64,000 nt of DNA from JBKHBT01 sp046542255 (GTDB lineage Bacteria > UBP14 > UBA6098 > JBKHBT01): contig JBKHBT010000006.1 of the NCBI GenBank assembly GCA_046542255.1, positions 10,012-74,011 on the forward strand, read 5' to 3'. The translations under genes were made by a program, and so were the position numbers. The stretch's first letter is position 1; each line of letters opens with the position of its first letter. Shown here in pieces: positions 55,075-64,000 of this stretch. A model generated the notes under the pieces. That model made no database searches. It saw only the letters and a program-made list of their open reading frames with translations, and was not told where the DNA came from.

Positions 55075-57713
55075 CTATTCCCTCCCCAGGTTTTCGACCA
55101 CTCATTTAGCAGATTAAGGGCCTTTATAGGAGTAAGGCTCTCTATATCGAGCTGTTGAAGCTCGATTACCATCGGATGATATTCCGGCTCAAAAAGGCTC
55201 ACCTCGACCGAATCGACACGCTTTTTCTCCGGGCTTATGCCTCCGATATTCTTTAGTGTCTTGTCCGGCAAATCGCCTTTTTCCAGATTGCGAAGTATAT
55301 TTTTGCTTCGACCGATGACTTCCTCTGGCAAACCAGCCAGTTTAGCGACATAAATTCCATAAGAATCATCGCAACCGCCTTCGGATATTCGATATAAAAA
55401 CTTGATATTCTCATCGCGTTTTCTAACCATTATCTGGAAATTACGAATTCTTGAGTACATCGATTCCAGTACAGTAAGTTCGTGATAATGTGTGGCAAAA
55501 ATAGTCTTGGCTTCATGATTGGGATTTTCATGAAGGTATTCTGTGATTGCCCATGCTATTGAAAGGCCATCGAAAGTGGATGTCCCACGGCCGATCTCAT
55601 CGAGAAGCACGAGGCTTCGCGGTGTGGCATTATTCAGGATATTGGCAGCTTCTATCATCTCTGTCAGGAATGTCGAGCGTCCCAAAACGATATTATCCGA
55701 TGCGCCAACGCGGCAGAATATCTTATCCACGATAGAAATATCCGCAGATTCTGCCGGCACTAAACAACCACATTGCGCCATCAGAGAAATTATCGCAACC
55801 TGGCGGAGAAATGTCGATTTTCCAGACATATTCGGCCCGGTAAGCACAATAATCTGCTGCGAATCGCCATCTAAATAAGTATTATTAGGAACAAAAGCCG
55901 CCTCGCCGACAACATCCTCGACGACTGGATGACGGCCTTCTTTGATTTCGATATAGTTTTTATCATTGAATTTCGGTCTTATAAAGCGCCTTTTACGAGA
56001 AATTTGGGCAAATGCTGCCAGTACATCCAATTTTCCAATAGCATTTGCAAGAGAAAGAAGCTCCGGGCTTTTCGGGGCTATCGATTCACGGAACTTTAGA
56101 TAGTAATCTTTTTCCAGCTCGAGAATGCGCTCCTGTGCATTTATAACTTTCACTTCGATTTCTTTTAACTCCGGCGTGATGAATCTTTCTGCCGAGACAA
56201 GAGTTTGTTTCCTGATGAAGGATTCGGGTACCTTCTCCGATTGGCCACGAGGTACTTCTATAAAATAGCCGAAAACTTTATTATGTTTAATCTTCAACTT
56301 GGTGATTCCGGTTTTTTGCTTTATCTCTTCTTCTTTTGATCTTATCCAGGAATCGCCGTCTTTTATTATGCTTCTAAGCTCATCCACATCGGCATGAATA
56401 CCATTGCGAATAATACCGCCATTTGAAATATGCAAAGGCGCATCAGGCGATATGGTTTCTGCAATTAATTTTGCAAAGTCGCTCATCGGGTCGAGGTCTT
56501 CTAATAGCTCATTCAAAAGATCGGAATTGACTTTGCCGATTTGGGTGTGGAGTTCCGGGATTTTTTCTAATGCATCATATATTGCAAGCAGATCGCGCGG
56601 TGTGGATTTTTTCATGCCCAATCTCGAGCCATGTCTTTCCAGATCGCCGATTCCTGATAGTGTTTTGCGGAGTTTCTCGAGATGTGATTCAAAGCTCATA
56701 AGCTCTTCGACGGCATTTAAGCGCCTATCGATTTTACTCTCATCCACAAGCGGCCTAAGAAGCCATTGACGAATCAATCTTTTGCCCATTGCGGTCTTTG
56801 TATCGTCCAAAGATGATAGGAGAGTGCCTTCCTTTTTCTCGCCCGACATCGTTTTGAGAAGTTCGAGGTTTCGTATCGTATTATTATCCAATACAAGGTA
56901 ATCCGAGCCATCCATAATAGAGATACTGCTGATATGAGACAGTTCTCTTTTTTTAAGCTCACGTAGATATATTAGGAGGCCGCCGCTGGCTCGAATTTCG
57001 TTTTCTGTCAAATTACCGAAACCATCGAGGCTTTGCGTTCCGAATTGTTCATTCATTGTCTCGCGTGCTTTGTTCAGCTCGAAATGCCAGGTTGGATAAT
57101 AGGTAAGAAGTGGTTTATTAGGGAGCTTTTCAACTATATCTATAAATCTTTGATCGATATCTTCCGGAATCACAATTTCTTTGGGTTCGATTCTGGAAAG
57201 CTCATCCACAAGCTCCTCGGTATCGACTTCATGAGTCCAAAACTCGCCGGTGGAAACATCAGAACATACAATCGCAATTTTTCGATTTCTCTCGAAAGGC
57301 AAAATTCCAACCAGATATCTATTTGCAACATCATCGCCATCCAATCTTTCTGTTATTGTTCCGGGAGTATGCATTTCGGTAACAGCTCGCTTGACGATGC
57401 CTTTGGCATATTTGGGATTCTCGATTTGCTCGCATACAGCTACTTTAAGGCCGGATGAAAGTAGTTTGGAAAGATAAGATTCTGCAGCATGATATGGTAC
57501 GCCGGCAAGAGGAATTTTATCATCTTTGCCATGATTGCGTGATGTAAGCGTGATACCAAGGATTTCGGCAGCAATTTCTGCATCTTTGCCAAACATCTCA
57601 TAGAAATCGCCCATTCTAAAAAATAAAAGCGCATCGGGATATTCAGATTTGATGCGGTTATACTGCTCCATCAAAGGTGTATGTTTCTTTTTAACTGATT
57701 TTTTGCCAGCCAT
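55071..57713 (-). CDS. mutS: DNA mismatch repair protein MutS
   Basis: The product has 880 residues. ATG 57713 was chosen because GGAGG precedes it and the residues before it form a spurious hydrophobic stretch. The mismatch-binding F-x-E motif is in RMGDFYEMF (Phe37-Glu39). Walker A GPNMSGKST lies near 626, Walker B is VLLDEIGRGTS, with the MutS signature TFDGLSIAWA. The length suits MutS1. Its stop overlaps the start of the peptidase-barrel gene by four bases. A candidate TATAAT promoter lies upstream. Confidence 0.98.
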   Translation of the reverse strand: MAGKKSVKKKHTPLMEQYNRIKSEYPDALLFFRMGDFYEMFGKDAEIAAEILGITLTSRNHGKDDKIPLAGVPYHAAESYLSKLLSSGLKVAVCEQIENPKYAKGIVKRAVTEMHTPGTITERLDGDDVANRYLVGILPFERNRKIAIVCSDVSTGEFWTHEVDTEELVDELSRIEPKEIVIPEDIDQRFIDIVEKLPNKPLLTYYPTWHFELNKARETMNEQFGTQSLDGFGNLTENEIRASGGLLIYLRELKKRELSHISSISIMDGSDYLVLDNNTIRNLELLKTMSGEKKEGTLLSSLDDTKTAMGKRLIRQWLLRPLVDESKIDRRLNAVEELMSFESHLEKLRKTLSGIGDLERHGSRLGMKKSTPRDLLAIYDALEKIPELHTQIGKVNSDLLNELLEDLDPMSDFAKLIAETISPDAPLHISNGGIIRNGIHADVDELRSIIKDGDSWIRSKEEEIKQKTGITKLKIKHNKVFGYFIEVPRGQSEKVPESFIRKQTLVSAERFITPELKEIEVKVINAQERILELEKDYYLKFRESIAPKSPELLSLANAIGKLDVLAAFAQISRKRRFIRPKFNDKNYIEIKEGRHPVVEDVVGEAAFVPNNTYLDGDSQQIIVLTGPNMSGKSTFLRQVAIISLMAQCGCLVPAESADISIVDKIFCRVGASDNIVLGRSTFLTEMIEAANILNNATPRSLVLLDEIGRGTSTFDGLSIAWAITEYLHENPNHEAKTIFATHYHELTVLESMYSRIRNFQIMVRKRDENIKFLYRISEGGCDDSYGIYVAKLAGLPEEVIGRSKNILRNLEKGDLPDKTLKNIGGISPEKKRVDSVEVSLFEPEYHPMVIELQQLDIESLTPIKALNLLNEWSKTWGGNR

Positions 57714-58019
57714 TTTGCCTCCAAATACATTATACTGCAATAAAAAGATAAAGCAAGAAAAAATTATTGCAAAATGCAATACTTACTGTTTGGATATTAA
57801 AATTGAAGTTGGTTGAGATGGGGCTTTTTTTTGTGACAACTTATTTATCAGTAGCAAATTTTAAGTTTTTTATAATAATTTAGGTTCTGAAATTTTTTTA
57901 TGTCTTTAAGCTTCAATCTTTAGAAAGTGTCCTTGCTTCCTTAGAAATTAATTGACTAAATCATTGTTTATCCTTTACTTTTACCAGAAATATTTTACTT
58001 CGAATATGGAGTCACATAG
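57714..58019. other. 306-bp divergent intergenic region between mutS and ftsK
   Basis: No gene is seen. It should hold promoters for both directions. On the mutS side there is a TATAAT box (next entry). On the ftsK side TTGACT at 57952-57957 is a possible -35, with only a weak -10 (TACTTT at 57976-57981). ATTGCA/TGCAAT at 57766-57780 is an inverted repeat that could be an operator. Confidence 0.5.
57729..57756 (-). promoter_or_regulatory. candidate mutS promoter
   Basis: On the minus strand TTGCTT (57756-57751) and TATAAT (57734-57729) are 16 bases apart; the -10 is perfect and the -35 matches three of six. The start codon lies 16 bases after the -10. Confidence 0.45.
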
Positions 58020-60887
58020 ATGGCCAAAAAGCGCAAAACAAAATCCAGTTCTAAAAAGAAAAATGATGATAAAAGGAATTATATATCTCCACGAGCTATA
58101 GGCATCGCTATTGGTATTATAATGGTCTTATTGGCTATTCATTTGTCTATCAGCTTTGCTACCTATAGCATAGATGATTTTTATATTGGAGAAAGCGTTT
58201 TCCGCGAGGTACCAAATCTCGAAGAATATTCTAAAATCGGTCAATTTTTCCAGAAGATCAATCTTATAAAGCGTTTTAGGCCACCCAGGCCGCTTCTCAA
58301 TAAAGGCGGATATATCGGAGCTCTGATGGCATTTCCGCTGATGCCTACTTTTGGGCTTTTATCATTTTTTATACCGATTCTTCTGCTTTATTGGGCTGTT
58401 TCGATCTTTAGAAAGACCAAATTTACCAAAGTCTTGATAAAAACTCTGATCGTTTTCGGCTTTTGGATTTTGCTTTCGGCTCTTTTTGGTTTGCCGGGAG
58501 CTATTTATTTTGTTGGAGATTTTGGGCTTTCTCTTGCTAAGCAGCTAAAGCTTCTTTTGGGTAAGGTCGGTGCATGGGCATTTACTATTGCATTTTTCTT
58601 ATCATATATATGGCTAACTATAGGCGCAGAAACTCTGGAACCATTGCTAAACAAACTGAAAGACAAAATTCAAGAAAAGAAAGAACAGCATGAGAAGGCC
58701 AAAGAAATCAAGAGGCAAGAGATTCTCAAAGAACATGAGCTGCGCGCCAAAAGAAGAAAAGAAATGCTTCAAAAAATCAAGAAAATCGAAGATGGCCCAA
58801 ATAGGAAAACCGATTATGACCCAGCCGAAACAAGAAAGATAACTGAAGGCTTCGATGATTCTCGATTTGGTGAAAAAGAAATCGAAATAATCAGGCCAGG
58901 CAATAAAAGAGAACCAGAGAGAAAAAATGAAGCCGAAAAAGCAATTAACCAGGCAGAGCAAGAACAAAATGAGGAAGATAATATCGGTGGCACTTTCTCA
59001 ATCGATGTAAAAAGCTTTCTCAATAAAAGAAAGAAAAACAAAGAGAAAGACGATGATTTAATCATCGAAGAACCCGAAGCCAATGACGATGAAATGGAAG
59101 TCATGGTTACTCCTGATGGAATAAGCAATGAAAAAAAAGCCAAAGATTATTCATCCATTATAGAACCGCCTAAAAAGAAACCACGAGATGAAAATTCCAT
59201 CGAAGATGAGCTAGAAAATAGCATTCCTATGGACGATATTACCCCATCCAAACCGGGATTCTCCGATACAGAAGAAAAATCAATAAAGACCAGCGATAGC
59301 AAAATCGCAAAATCGGATAATGCTCTATCTGAAGGCGTTAATAAGGCGAAAGAAATAGCGCAAAAATCCAGTACAACGCCGAAGGAAGATAAGGAGCTGA
59401 TTAAAGAAGAATCTGAAGATAAAGATTCAAGCCAGGATGTTCAATACTATTTCCGGCCACTGAAAACCGATCTTCTCGATGAACCTGATGAATGGGGCTT
59501 TTCTATCGATGAAGCTCGGGTTCAGGAGCAATCCAAGCTTTTGGAAGAGACGCTGGAGCATTTTAAGATAAATGGCGAGATAACTCGCGTTACACCGGGC
59601 CCTGTTATTACGAGATTTGAATATCGCCCCGAGCGCGGCGTCAAGATAAGCAAGATATCTAATCTTGCAGATGATTTGGCGATGGCATTAAAGGCTCTCA
59701 ATATTAGAATTATAGCGCCTATTCCTGGTAAAGATGTTGTTGGCATGGAAATACCTAATGATGAGAAAAAGACTGTTTACATAAAAGAGATATTGCTTTC
59801 TGATGAATTCAGGAATAGCAATGCCAAGCTTCCTATTGCACTTGGCAGCGCAGTCGATGGTTCGACTGTTGTAGCCGACCTCGCCAAGGCGCCACATCTA
59901 CTTATCGCCGGCGCAACTGGGAGCGGTAAATCCGTTTGTGTCAATACGATAATAACAAGCCTTCTTTATAGCCATAAACCAACTTCGCTTCGACTTATGT
60001 TGATCGACCCTAAAAGGCTGGAGCTTTCAATATACAATGGCATCCCATTTCTGCTCTCTGATGTTGTAGTGGAACCAAAACATTCTGCCGAGGCATTCAA
60101 ATGGGCAGTCGATGAGATGACTTCGCGATATCGAATGCTGGCAGATGTCAATGTCCGTAATCTCGCCGATTTCAATGAAAAGGTGAAAAAACATCCCGAG
60201 ATGGAGATGGAACCGCTTCCCAGAATCGTTATAGTTGTGGACGAGTTGGCCGACCTTATGATGACTGTTTCAGCACAAATCGAAGAACCAATAGCAAGGC
60301 TGGCACAGATGGCAAGAGCTGTTGGAATACACCTTGTATTGGCTACACAACGACCATCAGTCGATGTTTTGACAGGCCTTATCAAAGCCAATTTCCCATC
60401 GCGTATCGCATTCAAGGTTCGTTCCCAGATAGATTCAAGGACAATCATCGATATGGGCGGCGCCGAGAGATTACTCGGATATGGTGATATGCTATTTCTT
60501 AATTCATCACTTGCAGAGCCACAAAGAGTCCATGGTTCATTTGTTACAACTGAAGAAACTGAGCGCATTGTGAAAAAACTTAAGGCATATCCGAATCCAG
60601 AAGACCTTCAGGATTTCAGTATTACAGAAGATTCAATCGGCCCGACGGGAGCCATCGAGATGGACGAGCTTCTTCCACAGGGTGCCAAGTTAGTAGTAAT
60701 TAACCAAAAAGGCTCGGCATCTATGCTACAGAGGAAATTAAGAATAGGCTATAATAGGGCAGGAAGTATCATCGATTCACTCGAAAAGCTTGGCATAGTT
60801 GGCCCACCAAGAGGCAGTAAACCTCGCGAGGTCCTGATAAAAGAATTGGAACAGCTCACAGACATTCTTTCTATGAAAGGATTCTAA
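58020..60887 (+). CDS. ftsK: FtsK/SpoIIIE-type DNA translocase
   Basis: The 955-residue protein has about four N-terminal transmembrane helices (within residues 25-200), a long Lys/Glu-rich linker (about 210-480), and a C-terminal motor. Walker A GATGSGKS lies near 631, Walker B is VIVVDELADLMM. The C-terminal gamma winged helix has QRKLRIGYNRAGSIIDSLE and reads KOPS-like DNA signs. It drives chromosome separation at division and activates Xer recombination at dif; xer is also in this window. GGAG at 58008-58011 precedes the ATG. Confidence 0.97.
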   Translation: MAKKRKTKSSSKKKNDDKRNYISPRAIGIAIGIIMVLLAIHLSISFATYSIDDFYIGESVFREVPNLEEYSKIGQFFQKINLIKRFRPPRPLLNKGGYIGALMAFPLMPTFGLLSFFIPILLLYWAVSIFRKTKFTKVLIKTLIVFGFWILLSALFGLPGAIYFVGDFGLSLAKQLKLLLGKVGAWAFTIAFFLSYIWLTIGAETLEPLLNKLKDKIQEKKEQHEKAKEIKRQEILKEHELRAKRRKEMLQKIKKIEDGPNRKTDYDPAETRKITEGFDDSRFGEKEIEIIRPGNKREPERKNEAEKAINQAEQEQNEEDNIGGTFSIDVKSFLNKRKKNKEKDDDLIIEEPEANDDEMEVMVTPDGISNEKKAKDYSSIIEPPKKKPRDENSIEDELENSIPMDDITPSKPGFSDTEEKSIKTSDSKIAKSDNALSEGVNKAKEIAQKSSTTPKEDKELIKEESEDKDSSQDVQYYFRPLKTDLLDEPDEWGFSIDEARVQEQSKLLEETLEHFKINGEITRVTPGPVITRFEYRPERGVKISKISNLADDLAMALKALNIRIIAPIPGKDVVGMEIPNDEKKTVYIKEILLSDEFRNSNAKLPIALGSAVDGSTVVADLAKAPHLLIAGATGSGKSVCVNTIITSLLYSHKPTSLRLMLIDPKRLELSIYNGIPFLLSDVVVEPKHSAEAFKWAVDEMTSRYRMLADVNVRNLADFNEKVKKHPEMEMEPLPRIVIVVDELADLMMTVSAQIEEPIARLAQMARAVGIHLVLATQRPSVDVLTGLIKANFPSRIAFKVRSQIDSRTIIDMGGAERLLGYGDMLFLNSSLAEPQRVHGSFVTTEETERIVKKLKAYPNPEDLQDFSITEDSIGPTGAIEMDELLPQGAKLVVINQKGSASMLQRKLRIGYNRAGSIIDSLEKLGIVGPPRGSKPREVLIKELEQLTDILSMKGF

Positions 60888-60901
60888 TAATATAAAATGA
60901 A

Positions 60902-61498
60902 ATGAGTTATATGTCTGAGATTAATTTTGACTATTTAATCGAGAAAATCGAAAAAGCTATTAAGAAGATGTCGAAAAAATCGAAGATTGCTGCTGAATTT
61001 ACTCCTAAAGATGTGCCTTTCGCTGGTTTTTGGAAAACTCTGGCATCGGTTTTCGGCGCTGGTTATTCGCCGGTTGCATCTGGAACAGTTGGCAGTTTCC
61101 TCACATATATCATTCTTGCTATTATTTTTGCAGCCGATCCTGATTTTACTGTTTCATTATGGTATATTTTGGTTGTGATTGCTCTTATGCCAATCGGAGC
61201 TATTATTTGCCAGAAAGGCGAAGATATTTGGGGCCATGATAGCGGAAAAATCGTTTTTGATGAACTGGTTGGGATGTTTATTACATTTGTTTTTGTGCCG
61301 GTTAATCTATTTACGCTTTTCGGTGGTTTTTTATTATTTAGAATATTCGATATCATTAAAGTTCCACCTGGCCGGACTATCGATGAAAAAATGCCGGGCG
61401 GATGGGGCGTTTTGCTCGATGATGTTATGGCAGGCATATATGCAAACCTGGTACTTCAGATAATTGTTAAATTTGCTATGATATGGAGAGGTGTATGA
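60902..61498 (+). CDS. pgpA: phosphatidylglycerophosphatase A
   Basis: The 198-residue membrane enzyme makes phosphatidylglycerol from its phosphate. PgpA marks are GYSPVASGTVGS, HDSGKIVFDELVG and the PGGWGVLLDDVMAG end. It has several hydrophobic helices. It starts 14 bp after ftsK and its stop overlaps cinA by ATGA. Confidence 0.93.
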   Translation: MSYMSEINFDYLIEKIEKAIKKMSKKSKIAAEFTPKDVPFAGFWKTLASVFGAGYSPVASGTVGSFLTYIILAIIFAADPDFTVSLWYILVVIALMPIGAIICQKGEDIWGHDSGKIVFDELVGMFITFVFVPVNLFTLFGGFLLFRIFDIIKVPPGRTIDEKMPGGWGVLLDDVMAGIYANLVLQIIVKFAMIWRGV

Positions 61499-62733
61499 AA
61501 GCAGCAGTATTGACAATTGGCGATGAAATTTTAAGAGGAAGAACCGTCGATAGCAATTTTTCTTATATTGCAAAAAGACTTTTCGAAATCGGTATAGGGC
61601 TTGCTCATCACAGAGTAGTCGGAGATATCAAAAAGGATATCGTAGATAGCTTAGAAGAGCTTTCAAAACAGGCCGATCTTGTTTTTATAACCGGCGGACT
61701 CGGCCCTACGCCAGATGACCTAACACGATTCGCCATAGCAGAATTTCTCGATTCTGAACTAACTCTGAATAAAGATGAATATGCTAAAATGGAGAATAGA
61801 TTTGAAAAACGCGATATTAAGATGCCGCCCAGCAATGAAATTCAGGTGAAATTCCCAGAAGGTATTGAGCCGCTTTATAATCCAGTAGGCATGGCACCGG
61901 GAATGTATTTCGAGAAAGACCAGGTCAGATATTGGGTTCTGCCCGGTGTTCCGCGCGAGATGAAGGCAATGATGTCCGGGATAATCAAGAAGCTTGATAA
62001 AGGCACAAAGCAAGAAAAAATCGTTTTACGAACAACTCAGATACCAGAATCGGCTTTATATGATTTGCTCAAAGAAATAATCGAAGGCAATGATGAGTTC
62101 ATTGGTTATTATCCTTCTGTATCTCGTGTAGATATAGTGATTCGCGGAGATAAAGCAGATGAAATAGCTTCCAAAATCAGGCCAAAAGTGGATGGATTTC
62201 TATATTCGGCGAAAGAAAATCAAGGCCTAAATGAAGTTATCCAGCAAATGATGATTCAAAAAGGCTTGACTCTGGCGACCGCGGAATCCTGTACAGGAGG
62301 AATGATTGCAAGCGAGATAGTCGATGTTCCCGGGTCGAGTGAATATTTTCTGGGCGGAGTGGTGTCATATTCCAATGAGGCCAAGATGAACTTTCTTGAT
62401 GTGCCAGAGCAAGAACTCATAGACTACGGAGCAGTCAGTTCGCAGGTTGCAAAGTCGATGGCAAAAGGAGCCAGAGAGAAATTTGGCACAGACTATGCAA
62501 TATCTACAACAGGCATAGCCGGCCCAGAAGGCGGAACAGATGAAAAACCTGTTGGCCTTGTTTATGTGGCAGTAGCTCATGCAGAAGGCGTTTATTGTAG
62601 AAGATATAATTTCAATAATACCAGACAGGTGAATAGAATCAGAAGCAAATCTGCCGCGCTTTTTCTATTATCTGCTCATCTTAAAGGCAGTATCGAAAAT
62701 CTTGAATTTTTGGATGGTTCCCGGGAAGTTTAG
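61495..62733 (+). CDS. cinA: CinA family protein (nicotinamide-nucleotide amidase)
   Basis: The product has 412 residues. ATG 61495 was chosen, with GAGAGG just before it and an ATGA overlap with pgpA, over the ATG at 61483. The N-terminal MoaB-like part (about 1-170) begins AAVLTIGDEILRGR and has TGGLGPTPDD. The C-terminal PncC part (about 255-405) has AESCTGGMIAS and TGIAGPEGGT. Members hydrolyse NMN to nicotinate mononucleotide and also clean up ADP-ribose-type products. Confidence 0.95.
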   Translation: MKAAVLTIGDEILRGRTVDSNFSYIAKRLFEIGIGLAHHRVVGDIKKDIVDSLEELSKQADLVFITGGLGPTPDDLTRFAIAEFLDSELTLNKDEYAKMENRFEKRDIKMPPSNEIQVKFPEGIEPLYNPVGMAPGMYFEKDQVRYWVLPGVPREMKAMMSGIIKKLDKGTKQEKIVLRTTQIPESALYDLLKEIIEGNDEFIGYYPSVSRVDIVIRGDKADEIASKIRPKVDGFLYSAKENQGLNEVIQQMMIQKGLTLATAESCTGGMIASEIVDVPGSSEYFLGGVVSYSNEAKMNFLDVPEQELIDYGAVSSQVAKSMAKGAREKFGTDYAISTTGIAGPEGGTDEKPVGLVYVAVAHAEGVYCRRYNFNNTRQVNRIRSKSAALFLLSAHLKGSIENLEFLDGSREV

Positions 62734-62741
62734 GTGATATA

Positions 62742-63317
62742 ATGGCAGAAAATGACAAAAGACAAAGGCTTTTCATCGCACTTGAGATTCCAAAAGAGAT
62801 AAGAAATTTCATCTGGGAAGATGTTTCCAGTATTCTTCGCAAATCCAATATCAAGGTTAGCTGGGTGAAGCCGGATAATATGCATATTACATTGAAATTT
62901 CTTGGTGATACTCCAAATAGCAAAATTCAGGAAATAATTAGTGTCTTGAATGAGATATTCGATAGCGCTCCAAAAATCGAGACCAAATTGGGCAAAGCCG
63001 GTACCTTCGGTGGAAGAAATCCCAGAGTGGTTTGGATTACCCCCGATGGCGGTATCGAGATGATGAAGGGCCTTGCAGGCCAGATAAACAATAGGCTTGC
63101 ATCACTCGGTTTCAAAAAAGACAAAAGACGATTTTCTACTCATCTAACACTTGGTAGAGTCCGCCAGAGGAGAAATACCGAGCCACTTAAAATAGAGATC
63201 GAAAAGCTAGATTATCCGCCACTGCGTTTTTCTATATCTTCGGCAGTTCTCATAAGAAGTACTTTGACACAGCATGGCGCTATTTACGAACCGATTAAAA
63301 TATGGGAATTTAATTAG
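62742..63317 (+). CDS. thpR: RNA 2',3'-cyclic phosphodiesterase
   Basis: The 191-residue 2H enzyme has both His-x-Thr motifs: HITLKFLG (His48, Thr50) and HLTLGRV (His134, Thr136). It opens with RLFIALEIP, typical of LigT/ThpR. It opens 2',3'-cyclic phosphates at RNA ends. It lies 8 bp after cinA; a cinA-thpR pair is common, often with recA next, but recA is elsewhere here. Confidence 0.93.
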   Translation: MAENDKRQRLFIALEIPKEIRNFIWEDVSSILRKSNIKVSWVKPDNMHITLKFLGDTPNSKIQEIISVLNEIFDSAPKIETKLGKAGTFGGRNPRVVWITPDGGIEMMKGLAGQINNRLASLGFKKDKRRFSTHLTLGRVRQRRNTEPLKIEIEKLDYPPLRFSISSAVLIRSTLTQHGAIYEPIKIWEFN

Positions 63318-63330
63318 TATTGGAGGACTC

Positions 63331-63822
63331 ATGGCAGAAGAAAAAGTTAAGCTAAATTACCCACTTCTTGGTAATTATATTCATCGCTTTTTTGGAGTGG
63401 AGCTAAATGGTATCACCTGGCAGCTTCTCGCTACTGAAAATCGTAGCAAAGAAGACACTTTCAAAATGATTGCAGCGGCTCAGGCATCACTATATCATTG
63501 GTTGGAGACAGATAGTCAGCCGATCAATGCGCAGAGAGGCCATTGGCTGGTATCGCATATTTATTCGCATTTATTGCTACCTGAAGGCGCTTTGCTCCAT
63601 GCAAATAGATGCTGGGAAATAACCGATGAAAACCAATTCAAAGATTTTGACCTGGCTTTCGCCTATGAAGCAATGGCAAGGGCATATGGTATTTTGGGTA
63701 ATGAAGATGAGTTCAAAAAATATCTTGAACTTGCCCAAAAAGCTGGCGAAAAAATTGAAAACGAAGATGATAGGAAAGTTTTCGACAGCACACTTGAGAC
63801 TTGCAAGCTGATAAAACAATAG
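63331..63822 (+). CDS. small TPR-like protein
   Basis: The product has 163 residues. ATG 63331 was chosen for its GGAGG site; the frame is open up to 63274, which overlaps thpR. The protein is mostly helical, with helix pairs at about 50-90 and 108-150 (FDLAFAYEAMARAYGILGNE) that resemble TPRs. No signal peptide or enzyme motif. Function unknown; it follows thpR by 13 bp. Confidence 0.75.
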   Translation: MAEEKVKLNYPLLGNYIHRFFGVELNGITWQLLATENRSKEDTFKMIAAAQASLYHWLETDSQPINAQRGHWLVSHIYSHLLLPEGALLHANRCWEITDENQFKDFDLAFAYEAMARAYGILGNEDEFKKYLELAQKAGEKIENEDDRKVFDSTLETCKLIKQ

Positions 63823-64000
63823 TTCTGAATATTTTATAACAATAATTCTTTAAGAATTGTTTTAAAGATAGTCAGGATAAAGAAGATCTGAACTATGATA
63901 TGCAGGATTGAAAAGATTGCCAGGATATAAGAATTTGAGGTCTAGTAGACAAAATCTGGTTGCTTTTTAAGCTAATAATTCATTGACTAAATTAGTATTT
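63823..64000. other. AT-rich end region, no gene found
   Basis: A weak AT-only hairpin lies at 63838-63862 (AACAAT...AAGAATTGTT with a bulge) and may be a poor terminator. Three CAGGAT units follow (see repeat entry). ATTGACTAAAT at 63982-63992 also occurs in the ftsK upstream region at 57951-57961 and could be a -35 for a gene beyond the window. Confidence 0.4.
63873..63936 (+). repeat. degenerate CAGGAT repeat
   Basis: CAGGAT occurs at 63873-63878, 63903-63908 and 63921-63926. The first two are followed after four bases by AAGAT, and the third by a near match (AGAAT). Units are about 18 bases, the first two separated by a 12-base insert. This resembles CAGGATT-type short imperfect repeats I recall from intergenic DNA of Bacteroidota and relatives, but that link is from memory. 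Confidence 0.45.

Noticed and set aside
59966..60568. 200-residue minus-strand open frame inside ftsK
   Set aside because: It is Ser/Thr/Ile-rich shadow translation opposite the conserved FtsK motor; no start signal or family motif.
1..64000. CRISPR array, tRNA or rRNA genes
   Set aside because: No evenly spaced perfect repeats and no cloverleaf-like intergenic segment were found; the few gaps above 100 bp were read by eye.
1..64000. Phage-defence or toxin-antitoxin system
   Set aside because: No nuclease, reverse transcriptase, restriction, abortive-infection or small toxin pair was recognised; the HD protein and Ser/Thr kinase have ordinary neighbours.

Overview
The window is a compact chromosomal segment of a Gram-negative bacterium, by eye around 40% GC, with almost no space between genes. 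No mobile element, CRISPR array, tRNA or rRNA is visible. An outer membrane is implied by a Wza-like export protein, two Omp85/BamA-like beta-barrel proteins and several large secreted proteins. Two kinds of C-terminal end domain occur on the secreted proteins: a gliding-motility/CHU_C-like type (PNPFTPN motif) and a FlgD/Por-like type (YPNPFNSS motif). Together with a Bacteroidota-style GlmU-like protein, a DUF2723 membrane protein and the repeat-rich secretome, these suggest the FCB group or a nearby candidate phylum such as Cloacimonadota, WOR-3 or Zixibacteria. This placement is an inference; no rRNA gene is present to settle it.

Layout. 1-9.5 kb: the end of an unidentified gene, a secreted protein built from about twelve GxDxY...QG units coupled to a HEAT-repeat protein, suhB, leuS, a small membrane protein, a metallo-beta-lactamase-fold hydrolase, an aldehyde dehydrogenase and an unlisted 48-residue membrane peptide. 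9.4-14.5 kb (minus): yicC-gmk-rpoZ-topA-xer, a housekeeping operon. 14.5-20.9 kb (minus): DUF2723 protein, dapF, ecfT and a secreted VWA protein. 20.9-24.8 kb (plus): a short dTDP-sugar and polysaccharide-export operon. 25-30.7 kb: glnA-dxr, recA-xseB and an outer-membrane barrel protein. 30.8-37.3 kb: two tandem secreted VWA paralogues. 37.5-40.5 kb: HD hydrolase, purM and the GlmU-like protein. 40.5-57.7 kb (minus): in transcription order mutS, a peptidase-TolB-barrel fusion, an NtrC-type regulator, a Ser/Thr kinase fused to an extracytoplasmic beta-helix and zinc ribbons, a PEGA/zinc-ribbon protein, a 1536-residue secreted cohesin-like protein and a sodium:solute symporter. 58-63.8 kb (plus): ftsK, pgpA, cinA, thpR and a TPR-like protein.

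Functionally the window mixes core replication, repair and translation genes with cell-envelope and secretome genes. Four secreted proteins form a mosaic family. Tandem paralogues at 30.8 and 33.6 kb share an N-terminal VWA half but end in different sorting domains. Each of those ends is shared with another secreted protein in the window, at 14.6 kb or 42.5 kb. The kinase, NtrC regulator, PEGA protein and peptidase-barrel protein lie together and may form an envelope-sensing module; that is the best candidate for an undescribed system here.

Regulatory DNA is unusually readable in places. Good sigma70-type promoters precede glnA (TTGATA-17-TATAAT) and the first tandem VWA gene (TTGACA-16-TATAAT). 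A perfect 16-bp palindrome lies upstream of recA. Strong intrinsic terminators follow three transcription units, and one of them ends only three bases before the next start codon. Many genes have Shine-Dalgarno sites, and these were used to correct several starts.
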